Origin: Alkalisalibacterium limincola
GTDB lineage: Bacteria > Pseudomonadota > Gammaproteobacteria > Xanthomonadales > Xanthomonadaceae
Assembly (NCBI RefSeq): GCF_008017755.1
Contig: NZ_VRTS01000001.1
Location: 124,001 to 188,000 of the forward strand
DNA length: 64,000 nt
Direction: 5' to 3'
Below the pieces are notes generated by a model. The model worked only from the letters and a program-made list of their open reading frames with translations. It had not been told where the DNA came from and searched no databases. Both the position numbers and the translations under genes were made by a program. Positions 10,573-19,809 of the stretch are shown piece by piece. The number at the start of each line of letters is the position of its first letter. The first letter of the stretch is position 1.

Positions 10573-11180
10573 ATGAAGACCGTCACCGAACGCCAGCAGG
10601 CCATCCTCGACTTCCTCGGCGACCACCTCGCCAGCACCGGCCTGCCGCCCACGGTGGGCGAGCTGGCACGGGCCTTCGGCATCCAGCCCAATGCGGCGCG
10701 CAAGCACCTGCAGGCGCTGGCGGCGAAGGGGCTGATCGAACACGCGCCGGGCAAGGCCCGCGGCTTCACGCTGCCGGTGCCGGTCGGCGTGGCGCCGGCC
10801 CTGCCCCTGCCGCTGGTGGGCCGGGTCGCGGCGGCAGCCCGGTCCTGTCCGAGGGCAACATCGAGGCGCGCTTCAGCATCGACCCGGCGCTGTTCCGGCG
10901 TCGCCCGCACTACCTGCTGCGGGTGGAGGGCGACTCGATGTTGGGCATCGGCATCCACGACGGCGACCTGATCGCGGTGCACCGCACGCCCGAGGCCACG
11001 ATCGGCCAGGTGGTGGTGGCCCGGCTGGAGGGCGAGATCACCGTCAAGCGCCTGGGCCGTGATGGCGAGGGCCTGCTGCTGTTGCCCGAGAACCCCGACT
11101 ACAGCCCGATCCGGGTGCCGATGGATGCGGCCGACTTCGCGATCGAGGGCCTGTACGTCGGCGTGATCCGGCGCGGGTAG
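10573..11180 (+). CDS. lexA2: LexA-type SOS repressor (LexA2), one frameshift at the autocleavage site
   Basis: Winged-helix repressor and S24 self-protease controlling the mutasome downstream. N-terminal DNA-binding domain in residues 1-70 (TERQQAILDFL, PPTVGELARAFG), then the hinge, then a protease domain with Ser in VEGDSML and Lys in EGEITVKRLGR. The frame breaks near 10832: GCGGC replaces the expected GCGGGC. Restoring one G gives RVAAGSPVLSEGN, whose Ala-Gly pair is the autocleavage bond, and a 202-aa product of normal length. No Shine-Dalgarno lies within 15 nt of ATG 10573 and an in-frame stop lies at 10561, so translation may be leaderless. First gene of lexA2-imuA-imuB-dnaE2. Confidence 0.88.
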
Positions 11181-11183
11181 GCC

Positions 11184-11807
11184 ATGGGCCAGGTCGTGTC
11201 ATTGCAGGAGGGATTGGCCGCCGGCCAGGTGTTCCGCGGCAGCCGTGCACCGCGGCGCCTGGCCGACGGACTGCCTTCGGGGCTGGCGGCGCTCGATGAC
11301 GCGCTGCCCTGGGGCGGCTTCCCGCGCGGGGCGCTGAGCGAGCTGCTGGTGTCGATGGACGGCATCGGCGAACTGGAACTGGTGCTGCCGGCGGTGGCGG
11401 CGATCAGCCGGCGCGAGCGCATCGCGCTGGTGGCCCCGCCCTACCTGCCCTATGCCCCGGCGCTGGCACGCGCCGGCGTGGCGCTGGAGAAGCTCGCCTG
11501 GATCGACGCAAGTGCCGAACGCAGCGCCTGGGCAGCCGAGCAGTGCCTGCGCGCGGGCTGCTTCGGCGCGGTGCTGTGCTGGACCCGCAGCGGCGACGAG
11601 CGCCTGCTGCGCCGCCTGCAGGTGGCCGCCAGCGACGGGGGCGCACACGCCTTCGTGTTCCGGCCCGCGCACCAGGCCACCAACCCCAGCCCCGCCGCGC
11701 TGCGCCTGCTGCTGCACGGAGAGCCCGGCCAGCTGGCGGTGCAGGTGCTCAAGAGCCGCGGCGCGCAGCCTCCCAGCGGGACGTTGCGCCAGCCGCGACG
11801 GCATTGA
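11184..11807 (+). CDS. imuA: ImuA, translesion synthesis accessory protein
   Basis: 207 aa. RecA-like accessory protein (ImuA/SulA-like family) that works with ImuB and DnaE2 in SOS mutagenesis. Typical family start: LPSGLAALDDALPWGGFPRGALSELL, a RecA-fold segment in which the Walker A region is not a canonical GxxxxGKT. The end is the usual variable basic tail. It starts 3 bp after the lexA stop and 12 bp before imuB, so the genes form one transcription unit. Function is inferred from family and context. Confidence 0.85.
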   Translation: MGQVVSLQEGLAAGQVFRGSRAPRRLADGLPSGLAALDDALPWGGFPRGALSELLVSMDGIGELELVLPAVAAISRRERIALVAPPYLPYAPALARAGVALEKLAWIDASAERSAWAAEQCLRAGCFGAVLCWTRSGDERLLRRLQVAASDGGAHAFVFRPAHQATNPSPAALRLLLHGEPGQLAVQVLKSRGAQPPSGTLRQPRRH

Positions 11808-11819
11808 GGGGCCGCCGTC

Positions 11820-13322
11820 ATGGAACTGTGGGCGTGCTTCGCCCTGCCCCGGCTGTCGCTGGAGATGGCCTGGGGGCCGGCCTGCGGCAAGCGCACGGCA
11901 GCCGATCGTGATCGGGCTGGCCCCATCCAGGAAGATGCGGAGGCATTCGATCCCGACGCCGCGCATGCGGTGATCGACGGCCCGGTGCAGCGGGCCCTGA
12001 TCGTCGACGCCGATGAGCGCGCCGAAGCCGCGGGCATCACCCGCGGCATGAGCCCGGCCCAGGCCCAGGCGCTGCGCCCGGACCTGCGGCTGCGCCGGCG
12101 CGATGCCCGCGCCGAGGCCGGGCGACTGGAAACCCTGGGCGCGCTGGCCTATGGCTTCAGCAGCCAGGTGCTGCTGGCCCCGCCAGCCACGGTGTTGCTG
12201 GAGGTCGGGGCCAGCCTGCGCCTGTTCGGTGGCTGGCCGGCCCTGCAACGCGGGGTGCGCGAGCGCCTCGATGCCCTGGGGCACGTGCATGCGATCGCCG
12301 CCGCACCGACGCCGGCCGCCGCCGAGGTGTTCGCCTGGCTGGCCGACGGTTTCGCGGTGTTCGACGAGACCCGCTTGCTGCGTGCCCTGCGGCGGGTGCC
12401 GATCGAAGCGGCGGGCCTGGACGCGAAGGCACTGCGTTCGGTGTCGCAGCTGGGCGTGCGCCGCCTGGGCGAATTGATGGCCCTGCCCCGACCGGGACTG
12501 CAGCGCCGCTATGGCCCCGGCGTGCTGGAGCGACTCGACCGCCTGCAGGGCCGGCTGCCCGACCCGCGCCCGGCCTATCGCCCGGCCGAGCGTTTCGAGC
12601 GCCGCATCGAATTCGACTACGGCATCGTCTCCAGCCAGGCGCTGGCGTTCCCGCTGCGGCGCCTGGTCGACGAGCTGGCCAGCTACCTGCAGCTGCGCGA
12701 TGGCGGCGTGCCCGGCTTCGAGCTGCGCTTCGAGCACGAGGGCGCCGAGGACAGCCGTCGCTGGATCGGCCTGCGCAAGCCGATGCGCGAGGCGGCCGCC
12801 CTGCTGGATGCCGCGCGCGGGCGGCTGGAACAGGTGCGCCTGCCGCACCCGGCGCAGGCGCTGGCGCTGGTGGCCGAGACCTGCCGCCGTTCCAGCCGGA
12901 ACTGCGCGACCTGTTCGACCCGGGCACGCGCGGCGGGCTGGATTTCGATGCGCTGGTGGAGCGCCTGCGCGCACGACTGGGCGACGAGGCGGTGCGGCCG
13001 CTGGCGATGCAGGCCGAGCACCGTCCCGAGCGCGCCTGGCGGGTGGCCGAGCGCAGCGATGCGCGCCCGTCCTGCCTGCCGCCGCGCCCGGCCTGGTTGC
13101 TGCCGACGCCGGTGCCGCTGCGCCAGCGCATCCAGCGCCTGCTCGATGCCCCCCGAGCGCATCGAGACCGGCTGGTGGGACGGCGACGACGTGCGCCGCG
13201 AATACGTGGTGGCCGAACTCGAGGGCGGCCAGCGCGCCTGGCTGTTCCGCCAGGTGGGCGGCGGCGAACTGGTGGACGCGGCGCAGGAGCGCCACTGGAT
13301 GCTGCACGGCTGGTTCGCCTGA
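11820..13322 (+). CDS. imuB: ImuB, Y-family polymerase-like protein, two compensating indels
   Basis: 500 aa. Y-family relative thought to act as the non-catalytic hub and clamp-binding part of the ImuA-ImuB-DnaE2 mutasome. Starts [16 protein letters not shown], followed by the palm/fingers-like segment and the [18 protein letters not shown] helix-hairpin-helix. Between about 12881 and 13154 the frame is displaced. One C is missing at 12880-12882 (ACCTG for ACCCTG) and one C is added in the run 13149-13154 (six instead of five). Correcting both gives [14 protein letters not shown]...[14 protein letters not shown], the family C-terminus. Because the two errors cancel, the open frame is uninterrupted and an automatic gene call would carry about 90 wrong residues. 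Confidence 0.87.
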   Translation: MELWACFALPRLSLEMAWGPACGKRTAADRDRAGPIQEDAEAFDPDAAHAVIDGPVQRALIVDADERAEAAGITRGMSPAQAQALRPDLRLRRRDARAEAGRLETLGALAYGFSSQVLLAPPATVLLEVGASLRLFGGWPALQRGVRERLDALGHVHAIAAAPTPAAAEVFAWLADGFAVFDETRLLRALRRVPIEAAGLDAKALRSVSQLGVRRLGELMALPRPGLQRRYGPGVLERLDRLQGRLPDPRPAYRPAERFERRIEFDYGIVSSQALAFPLRRLVDELASYLQLRDGGVPGFELRFEHEGAEDSRRWIGLRKPMREAAALLDAARGRLEQVRLPHPAQALALVAETCRRSSRNCATCSTRARAAGWISMRWWSACAHDWATRRCGRWRCRPSTVPSAPGGWPSAAMRARPACRRARPGCCRRRCRCASASSACSMPPERIETGWWDGDDVRREYVVAELEGGQRAWLFRQVGGGELVDAAQERHWMLHGWFA

Positions 13323-13324
13323 CC

Positions 13325-16300
13325 ATGGCCAGGTTGCAGCGACACTCTCAGTCGATGAGACGGCGCCGCCGCAGGATCGCCGCCATGCGCCCGCCACCGA
13401 CCCCCGCCTACGCCGAGCTGCACTGCGTTTCCAACTTCAGCTTCCAGCGCGGGGCGTCGAGCGCGGAGGAGCTGTTCACCCGCGCCCGGGCGCTGGGCTA
13501 CGAGGCGCTGGCGATCACCGACGAGTGCACGTTGGCCGGCGTGGTGCGGGCGCTGGAGGCGGCCGAGGCGACCGGCCTGAAGCTCATCGTCGGCAGCGAG
13601 CTGCGCCTCGAGGATGGTCCGCGGCTGGTGCTGCTGTGCGAGGACCGCGAAGGCTACGCGGCGCTGTCGCAGCTCATCAGCACCGGCCGCCGGCGCTCGC
13701 CCAAGGGTGAGTACCGGCTGGCCCGGGCCGACATCGAGGCGATGCCGCGCGAGGGGCTGCTGGCGCTGTGGTCGCCGGATCACGCCAGCTCCAGTACCCC
13801 CGCTGAGCCGCTGCACCATGACGCGGATGAAGTGGCCGGCTGGCTGCGTCCGTTGTTCCCGCGACGGCTTTGGATCGCCGCGTCGCTGCACCGCCTGCCC
13901 GGCGAGCGCGACCGGCTGCACGCGCTGCAGCAGCTCGGCCAGCGCCATGGACTGCCGCTGGTCGCGACCGGCGAGGTGCACATGCACGTGCGCCGGCGCC
14001 GTGCGCTGCAGGACGCGCTGACCGCGATCCGGCTGGGCCGGGCGGTGGCGCAGTGCGGCTTCGAGCTGTTCCCCAACGGCGAGCGCCACCTGCGCCCGCG
14101 CCCGGCGCTGGCGCAGCTCTACCCGCCCGAGCTGCTGGCCGAGAGCGTGCGCATCGCCTCGCGCTGCCGCTTCAGCCTGCGCGAGCTCAAGTACGTCTAC
14201 CCCAACGAACTGGTGCCCGGAGGCCATACGCCGACCACGCACCTGCGGACGCTGACCGAGGCCGGGGTGAAGCGGCGCTGGCCCGACGGCGAACCGCCGA
14301 AGGTGCGCGCATTGATCGAAAAGGAGCTGGCGCTGATCGCCGACCTGCAGTACGAGGCCTTCTTCCTGACCGTGGAGGACATCGTGCGCTGGGCGCGTGC
14401 GCAGGGGATCCTGTGCCAGGGCCGCGGCTCGGCCGCGAACTCGGTGGTCTGCTACTGCCTGGGCATCACCGCGGTGGGTCCGGACCGCATCCAGATGCTG
14501 TTCGAGCGCTTCATCTCGCGCGAGCGCAACGAGCCGCCCGACATCGACGTCGACTTCGAGCACCAGCGCCGCGAGGAGGTGATCCAGTACATCTACGGCA
14601 AGTACGGCCGCCACCGCGCCGCGCTCGCCGCCACCGTGATCTGCTACCGCTCGCGCAGCGCCGCGCGCGACCTGGCGCGCGCACTGGGGTTTTCCGAAGA
14701 CCAGGTCGACCAGCTCTCGGCGGTGTTCGGCCGCGGCCAGTCCGAAGCCCCGCTGGAGCTGCGCCTGCGCGAGCGCGGCTTCGATCCCGACGCGCCACCG
14801 ATCCACCGCTTCCTGGTGCTGCTCGACGAGCTCAAGGGTTTCCCGCGCCACCTGTCGCAGCACGTCGGCGGCTTCATCATTTCCGATGAACCACTGTCGC
14901 GGCTGGTGCCGGTCGAGAACGCCGCGATGCCCGAGCGCACGATCATCCAGTGGGACAAGGACGACCTGGAGACGCTGGGCCTGCTCAAGGTCGACTGCCT
15001 GGCGCTGGGCATGCTCAGCTGCATCCGCGGCTGCTTCGACCTGCTGCGTGCACACCGCCGCCTCGACCTGGACCTGGCCGCCGTGCCCGAGGGCGACGCG
15101 CCCACCTACGCGATGATGCAGCGCGCCGACACGATCGGCGTGTTCCAGATCGAATCGCGCGCGCAGATGTCGATGCTGCCGCGGCTGAAGCCGGAGAATT
15201 TCTACGAACTGGTGATCGAAGTGGCGATCGTGCGCCCGGGCCCGATCCAGGGCGACATGGTGCACCCCTACCTGCGCCGCAAGCAGGGCCTGGAGCCGGT
15301 GGAATACCCCTCGGACGAACTGCGCCAGGTGTTCGAGCGCACGCTGGGCGTGCCGATCTTCCAGGAACAGGTGATGCAGCTGGCGATCGTCGCCGCCGAG
15401 TTCACCGGCGGCGAAGCCGACGCCCTGCGCCGCTCGATGGCCGCCTGGAAACGCCGCGGCGGCCTGGAGCACTGGCGCGAGCGCCTGGTCGGCCGGATGC
15501 TGGTGCGCGGCTACGACACCGAATTCGCCGAACGCGTCTTCGAGCAGATCAAGGGCTTCGGCAGCTACGGCTTCCCCGAATCCCACGCCGCCAGCTTCGC
15601 CCTGATCGCCTACGTCTCCGCCTGGCTGAAATGCCACCACCCCGACGCCTTCGCCTGCGCCCTGCTCAACGCCCAGCCGATGGGCTTCTACGCCCCGGCC
15701 CAGATCATCGCCGACGTGCGCGCCCATGGCGTCCCGGTGCGTCCGGTCGACGTGTGCAGCAGTGGCTGGGACTGTTCACTGGAAGGCAGCGGCGCATCCC
15801 CCCTCCCGCTGCGCATGGGCCTGCGCCTGGTCAACGGCCTGTCGGCGGACGCCGGCGAACGCATCGTCGCCGCCCGCACCCGGTCCCCGTTCCGCGACGT
15901 CGCCGACCTGTGCGCCCGCGCTGGACTGGACGCCCGCGAACGCACCGCCCTGGCCGAAGCCGGCGCCCTGAAGCGCCTGGCCGGCCACCGCCACCGCGCC
16001 CACTGGGCGATCGCCGCCGCCGAAGCCGGCGAGGACGTCATCAGCCTCGCCCCCGTCCCCGAACAACGCATCGCCCTGCGCCCCCCCAGCGCCCAGGAAG
16101 ACGTGTTCGCCGACTACGCCAGCACCGGCCTGAGCCTCGAGCGCCACCCGCTGAGCCTGATCCGCCGCCAACTGACCACCCGCCGCGTCAAACGCGCCCA
16201 GGACATCGCCCACCTTCCCCACGGCAGCCACGTCCGCTTCGCCGGCCTGGTCACCCTCAAGCAGCGCCCCAGCACCGCCAGCGGCGTCACCTTCCTGACT

Positions 16301-16507
16301 GTCGAGGACGAGACCGGCATGCTCAACATCGTCGTCTGGCGCGACCTGGCCCTGCGCCAGCGCCGCGAACTGCTCGAATCCACCCTGCTGGCGATCGACG
16401 GCATCCTCGAACGCCGCGACGGCGTCCAACACCTCATCGCCCACCGCCTCGACGACTACACCCCCCTCCTCCCCGGCCTGAAATCCCAAGGCAGGGAATT
16501 CCACTAA
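13325..16507 (+). CDS. dnaE2: DnaE2 error-prone DNA polymerase III alpha subunit
   Basis: 1,060 aa from ATG 13325. C-family polymerase used for damage-induced mutagenesis. Order: PHP domain ([19 protein letters not shown] at the start), polymerase palm with two of the catalytic Asp in [12 protein letters not shown], fingers, HhH, and the C-terminal OB fold ([22 protein letters not shown]). It lacks the long C-terminal tau-binding tail of replicative DnaE. The true start may be ATG 13385 ([12 protein letters not shown]), since the first 20 residues are Arg-rich and atypical. Starts 2 bp after the imuB stop. The frame is intact throughout. Confidence 0.93.
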   Translation: MARLQRHSQSMRRRRRRIAAMRPPPTPAYAELHCVSNFSFQRGASSAEELFTRARALGYEALAITDECTLAGVVRALEAAEATGLKLIVGSELRLEDGPRLVLLCEDREGYAALSQLISTGRRRSPKGEYRLARADIEAMPREGLLALWSPDHASSSTPAEPLHHDADEVAGWLRPLFPRRLWIAASLHRLPGERDRLHALQQLGQRHGLPLVATGEVHMHVRRRRALQDALTAIRLGRAVAQCGFELFPNGERHLRPRPALAQLYPPELLAESVRIASRCRFSLRELKYVYPNELVPGGHTPTTHLRTLTEAGVKRRWPDGEPPKVRALIEKELALIADLQYEAFFLTVEDIVRWARAQGILCQGRGSAANSVVCYCLGITAVGPDRIQMLFERFISRERNEPPDIDVDFEHQRREEVIQYIYGKYGRHRAALAATVICYRSRSAARDLARALGFSEDQVDQLSAVFGRGQSEAPLELRLRERGFDPDAPPIHRFLVLLDELKGFPRHLSQHVGGFIISDEPLSRLVPVENAAMPERTIIQWDKDDLETLGLLKVDCLALGMLSCIRGCFDLLRAHRRLDLDLAAVPEGDAPTYAMMQRADTIGVFQIESRAQMSMLPRLKPENFYELVIEVAIVRPGPIQGDMVHPYLRRKQGLEPVEYPSDELRQVFERTLGVPIFQEQVMQLAIVAAEFTGGEADALRRSMAAWKRRGGLEHWRERLVGRMLVRGYDTEFAERVFEQIKGFGSYGFPESHAASFALIAYVSAWLKCHHPDAFACALLNAQPMGFYAPAQIIADVRAHGVPVRPVDVCSSGWDCSLEGSGASPLPLRMGLRLVNGLSADAGERIVAARTRSPFRDVADLCARAGLDARERTALAEAGALKRLAGHRHRAHWAIAAAEAGEDVISLAPVPEQRIALRPPSAQEDVFADYASTGLSLERHPLSLIRRQLTTRRVKRAQDIAHLPHGSHVRFAGLVTLKQRPSTASGVTFLTVEDETGMLNIVVWRDLALRQRRELLESTLLAIDGILERRDGVQHLIAHRLDDYTPLLPGLKSQGREFH

Positions 16508-16544
16508 AGACATACCCCGACGCTCGCCCCCCCCACACGCCAGC

Positions 16545-16636
16545 CCGTGGTGCGTGGGGTGCATACCCCTGAATCTTTAAAGAAAAAGCTCCGCAGGAGT
16601 TTTTCGATTCAGGGGTATGCACCCCGCGCGCCGCGG
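16545..16636. repeat. Nested-hairpin intergenic repeat, copy 1
   Basis: A perfect 20-bp outer arm (16556-16575 with 16606-16625), extended to about 30 bp when G-T pairs are allowed. It encloses a smaller hairpin, AAAAAGCTCC-GCA-GGAGTTTTT. The inner core TTTAAAGAAAAAGCTCCGCA and following GATTCAGGGGTA recur in copy 2 at 18638-18732. On the minus strand the inner hairpin is followed by CTTTTTCTTT, so it can terminate the acyl-CoA dehydrogenase transcript that ends 33 bp away. It also lies 38 bp past dnaE2. Confidence 0.85.
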
Positions 16637-16669
16637 CCCCGCAACGGAGCGAACACAAGCATCACGAGA

Positions 16670-18464
16670 TCAAAACAGTTCCGCATCCAGAGCCATCAAC
16701 GGCTCAGCACCAGCCTTGATCGCCCGGATATGCATCGCCGTCTCCGGCATCAACTTCGCAAAATAGAACCGCGCAGTCGCCAGCTTCGCCACGTAGAACC
16801 CATCCCCGCGCTCCTCCGCATCCAGTTTCGCGAACGCAACACGCGCCATCCGCGCCCACATCCACCCGAAGCACAGATGTCCAACGATCCGTAGGTAAGG
16901 CACCGAAGCCGCCCCCACCTCGTCCGGATTCTCCCGCGCCCGCACCCCGATCTCGCCCGTCAGCGCACTGGTCGCCTCCAGCAGCTTCGCCAGCGGCCCC
17001 ACGAACTCCGCCATGCGCGGCTCACCACCCTGCGCCTGCAGGAACGCACCGATCTCCTCGCCGAACAGCTTGAGCCTGGCTCCGCCATCGGACAGCACCT
17101 TGCGCCCCAGCAGATCCAGCGCCTGGATCCCGTTGGTGCCCTCGTAGATCATGTTGATGCGCGCATCGCGCACGTACTGCTCCACCCCCCACTCGCGGAT
17201 GTAGCCGTGCCCGCCGAACACCTGCACCGCCAGGTTCGTCGTCTCGAACGCGTTGTCGGTGAGGAACGCCTTGACCACCGGCGTGAGCAGCGCCATCAGC
17301 GCCTCGCAACGCGCGCGCACCGCCACGTCCGGATGGTGCTGGGCCTGGTCGATCATCAGCGCCGTCCACGAGGTCAGCGCCCGCCCCGCCTCCACGTAGG
17401 CCTTGCCGGTCAACAGCATCCGCCGCACGTCGGCATGCACGATGATCGGATCGGCCGGCTTCCCCGGCTGCACCGCCCCCTGCGCCGAGCGGCTCTGCAG
17501 CCGATCCTTCGCATAGGCCACCGCTTGCTGCTGCGCGATCTCCGCCAGCCCCAGCGACTGCATGCCCACGCCCAGCCGCGCCGAATTCATCATGACGAAC
17601 ATCGCCTGCAACCCACGGTGTGGCTCGCCGATCAGCCAGCCCCGCGCCTGGTCGAGGTTGATCACGCAGGTGGCATTGCCGTGGATGCCCATCTTGTGCT
17701 CGATCGAGCCGGCCTGGATGCCGTTGCGCTCGCCCACGCCACCGTCGGCATCGGGCAGGAACTTCGGCACCAGGAACAGCGATATCCCACGCGTGCCCTC
17801 CGGCGCATCCGGAAGCCGCGCCAGCACCAGGTGCAGGATGTTCTCCGCCATGTCGTGCTCGCCGGCGGAGATGAAGATCTTGGTCCCGCTGAGCAGATGG
17901 CTGCCGTCCGGACCCGGCTCGGCGCGCGTGCGCAGCATGCCCAGGTCGGTGCCGCAGTGCGCCTCGGTCAGGCACATCGTCCCGGTCCACTCGCCCGACA
18001 CCAGCTTGGCAGGTAGATGACTTGAGCTCGTCACTCCCATGCGCCTTGAGGCATTCATAGGCCGAATGCGACAACCCCGCGTACATCAGCCAAGCCTGGC
18101 TGACCGAATTGAACATCTCGTAGACCGAATTGTTCACCGTCGCAGGCAAACCCTGCCCGCCGTACTCGGTACCGCAGGCCAGCGACGGCCATCCCGCATC
18201 GACGTACTGCCGGTACGCTTCCTTGAAGCCCTCCGGCGTCGTGACCACCCCGTCGCCATGGAAGGTGCAGCCCTGCTGGTCGCCCACCGCATTGAGCGGC
18301 AACACCACCTCGGCCGCGAACCGCCCCGACTCCTCCAGCACCGCCAGCACCGTCTCGTCGTCCACCTCCGCAAACGCCGGCATCTCGCGCAACTGCGCAC
18401 CGGCCTCCAGCAGTTCGAACAGGACAAAGCGCATGTCGCGCAGCGGGGCGTTGTAGTGGGGCAT
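16670..18464 (-). CDS. Acyl-CoA dehydrogenase, long C-terminal-domain type (DmdC/FadE-like), one frameshift
   Basis: About 597 aa after correction. FAD-dependent alpha,beta-dehydrogenation of an acyl-CoA thioester. Seen: N-terminal helical domain from MPHYNAPLRDMRFVLFELL, beta domain with CLTEAHCGTDLG and SGTKIFISAGEHD, C-terminal helices with GGHGYIREWGVEQYVRDARI and YEGTNGIQALDLLGRK, then the extra domain (ARLKLFGEEIG...) typical of ~600-aa members acting on longer or thioether-containing acyl chains. The frame changes near 18005-18020 by a net extra base, after DELKS and before KLVSGEWTGT. Start ATG 18464 has GGAGAG 7 nt upstream. Substrate not determinable. Flanked on both sides by copies of a repeat. 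Confidence 0.86.
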
Positions 18465-18508
18465 CTGCAGCTCTCCGGGATGGTGGCGCCGACCACCCGG
18501 CCGGCATG

Positions 18509-18524
18509 CATACGATGCCGTATG
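18509..18524. promoter_or_regulatory. Palindrome upstream of the acyl-CoA dehydrogenase, candidate operator
   Basis: CATACGATGCCGTATG: perfect 6-bp arms around ATGC, 45 bp upstream of ATG 18464 on the minus strand. Size and spacing fit a TetR-type dimer site. No regulator gene is adjacent, so this is only a suggestion. Confidence 0.4.
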
Positions 18525-18637
18525 GTGGCATCACCGTTCCGTGAAAACCACCTCCCCTCTCCCTAAACTGGAAACGCTGACTCGACTCACCCACACGCAG
18601 CCACGTCCCAGACCCGGGCACCCTTCCCCGCCCCGAC

Positions 18638-18732
18638 GCCGCGGAGTGCGGGGACCTTGCCCCGGAATCCTTTAAAGAAAAAGCTCCGCAGGAGTTTTTC
18701 GATTCAGGGGTAAGGTCCCCGCGCTCCGCGGC
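18638..18732. repeat. Nested-hairpin intergenic repeat, copy 2
   Basis: Same inner core as copy 1 (TTTAAAGAAAAAGCTCCGCA.. GATTCAGGGGTA). The outer arms have a different sequence (GGGGACCTTGCCCC against GGGGTAAGGTCCCC) yet still pair over about 30 bp, so base changes on one side are matched on the other. It lies 52 bp downstream of the 5'-nucleotidase gene on the minus strand and can act as its terminator (CTTTTTCTTT follows the inner stem). It occupies part of the 320-bp gap 18465-18784; apart from the palindrome at 18509 I see nothing else there. Confidence 0.85.
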
Positions 18733-18784
18733 CCCTCAACAACGCCCCGAACCCCAACGCCCAATGCTTCAACGCACCAAGGCT

Positions 18785-19732
18785 TCAACGCCGAACATTC
18801 GAAACCCCGTGCGGCACGTGCCCTGTCGCCACGTGCTCGCGCGCCGAATCGATGTTGTGCTGAGAATCATCGAAGAAGATGTCCGCCCCGAACACCTTCA
18901 GGAACGGGCCCTTCGAGCGTCCGCCCAGGAACAGCGCCTCGTCGAGCCGCACCCCCCAGCGCCGCAGCGTCAGGATGACCCGCTTGTGCGCCGGCGCCGA
19001 GCGCGCCGTCACCAGTGCCGTGCGGATCGGCGAATCGGCCTCGGGGAACGCCGCCTGCAGGTGGTGCAGCGCCGCCAGGAACGCCCGGAACGGCCCGCCC
19101 GCCAGGGGCTCGCCCGCCATCGTGCGCTCGTTCTCCGAGAAGGCATGCAGCCCCTGCTCCAGGTTGATGCGCTCTGACTCATCGCCGAAGATCACCGCGT
19201 CCCCGTCGAACGCGATGCGCAGCTGCTCGCCGACCCGCTCCGGTGCCGGTGCGGGCAGGATCGTCGCCGCGGCCACGCCGTGGTCGAGCGCGCTGCGCAC
19301 CGAGGCCGGGTTCGCCGACAGGAACAACTGTGCCCCGAAGGGCCGGATGTAGCGATACACCGGTGCGCCGCTGGTGAACACCGCCTGGCGGATCTTCAGC
19401 CCGTGGTGCTCGATGGAGTTGAAGATGCGCAGCCCGGTGTCGCTGGAGTTGCGCGAGAGCAACACCACTTCCACGCGGGGACTGTCCGGGTTGCCGAGTT
19501 CGTTGAGGCGCAGCAGCTTGCGCACCAGCGGGAAGGCGATTCCCGGTGCCAGCACTTCGTCTTCCTTCTCGCGCTGGAACGCGGTGTACGCCGCCAGGCC
19601 CTCGCGCTCGAACAAGGCATTGGAGTCCTCCAGATGGAACAGCGCGCGCGACGTGATCGCCACGATCAGCGGCCCGGCAGGATCGGCCGGCGGCATCGGC
19701 GCCTCGGGTTGGGTGCTGGATGGATCGCTCAT
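18785..19732 (-). CDS. Cytosolic 5'-nucleotidase, cN-I family (PF06189), paralogue B
   Basis: 315 aa. Dephosphorylates nucleoside monophosphates; animal relatives (cN-IA) prefer AMP. Seen: ITSRALFHLEDSN near the N-terminus, SSDTGLRIFNSIEHHGL, the acidic motif IAFDGDAVIFGDESE, PIRTALVTARSAPAHKRV, FLGGRSKGPFL and the complete ending DIFFDDSQHNIDSA..HVPHG, all in the same order as cN-I. The HAD-type acidic residues are present. It is the last gene of a minus-strand run that begins at nadK, separated from the transporter genes by a 77-bp gap with a GC-rich hairpin. A second copy (23351-24217) lies on the other side of the transporter. Confidence 0.88.
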   Translation of the reverse strand: MSDPSSTQPEAPMPPADPAGPLIVAITSRALFHLEDSNALFEREGLAAYTAFQREKEDEVLAPGIAFPLVRKLLRLNELGNPDSPRVEVVLLSRNSSDTGLRIFNSIEHHGLKIRQAVFTSGAPVYRYIRPFGAQLFLSANPASVRSALDHGVAAATILPAPAPERVGEQLRIAFDGDAVIFGDESERINLEQGLHAFSENERTMAGEPLAGGPFRAFLAALHHLQAAFPEADSPIRTALVTARSAPAHKRVILTLRRWGVRLDEALFLGGRSKGPFLKVFGADIFFDDSQHNIDSAREHVATGHVPHGVSNVRR

Positions 19733-19755
19733 GCGTGCCCGGGTTCCATGACTGG

Positions 19756-19774
19756 GCCGGCCCGTGGGGCCGGC
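19756..19774. terminator. GC-rich hairpin between phnE2 and the nucleotidase
   Basis: GCCGGCCC-GTG-GGGCCGGC, perfect 8-bp stem with a 3-nt loop. There is no U tract on the minus strand, so it is more likely a partial attenuator or RNA-stability element than a full terminator. Confidence 0.45.
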
Positions 19775-19809
19775 ACGAAACTATAACGCCACGCGGCGTC
19801 GCGCCGCCC

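Noticed and set aside
10573-11180. Programmed ribosomal frameshift in lexA or phnC
   Set aside because: No slippery heptamer with downstream structure, and the required shifts differ from gene to gene.
12683-15727. Long minus-strand open frame opposite imuB and dnaE2
   Set aside because: Same GC-shadow effect; no ribosome site, no domain, and it spans two known plus-strand genes.
16545-18732. Composite transposon: acyl-CoA dehydrogenase between two repeats
   Set aside because: No transposase, no target-site duplication seen, and the outer arms of the two copies differ. Each copy makes sense by itself as a terminator-type repeat.
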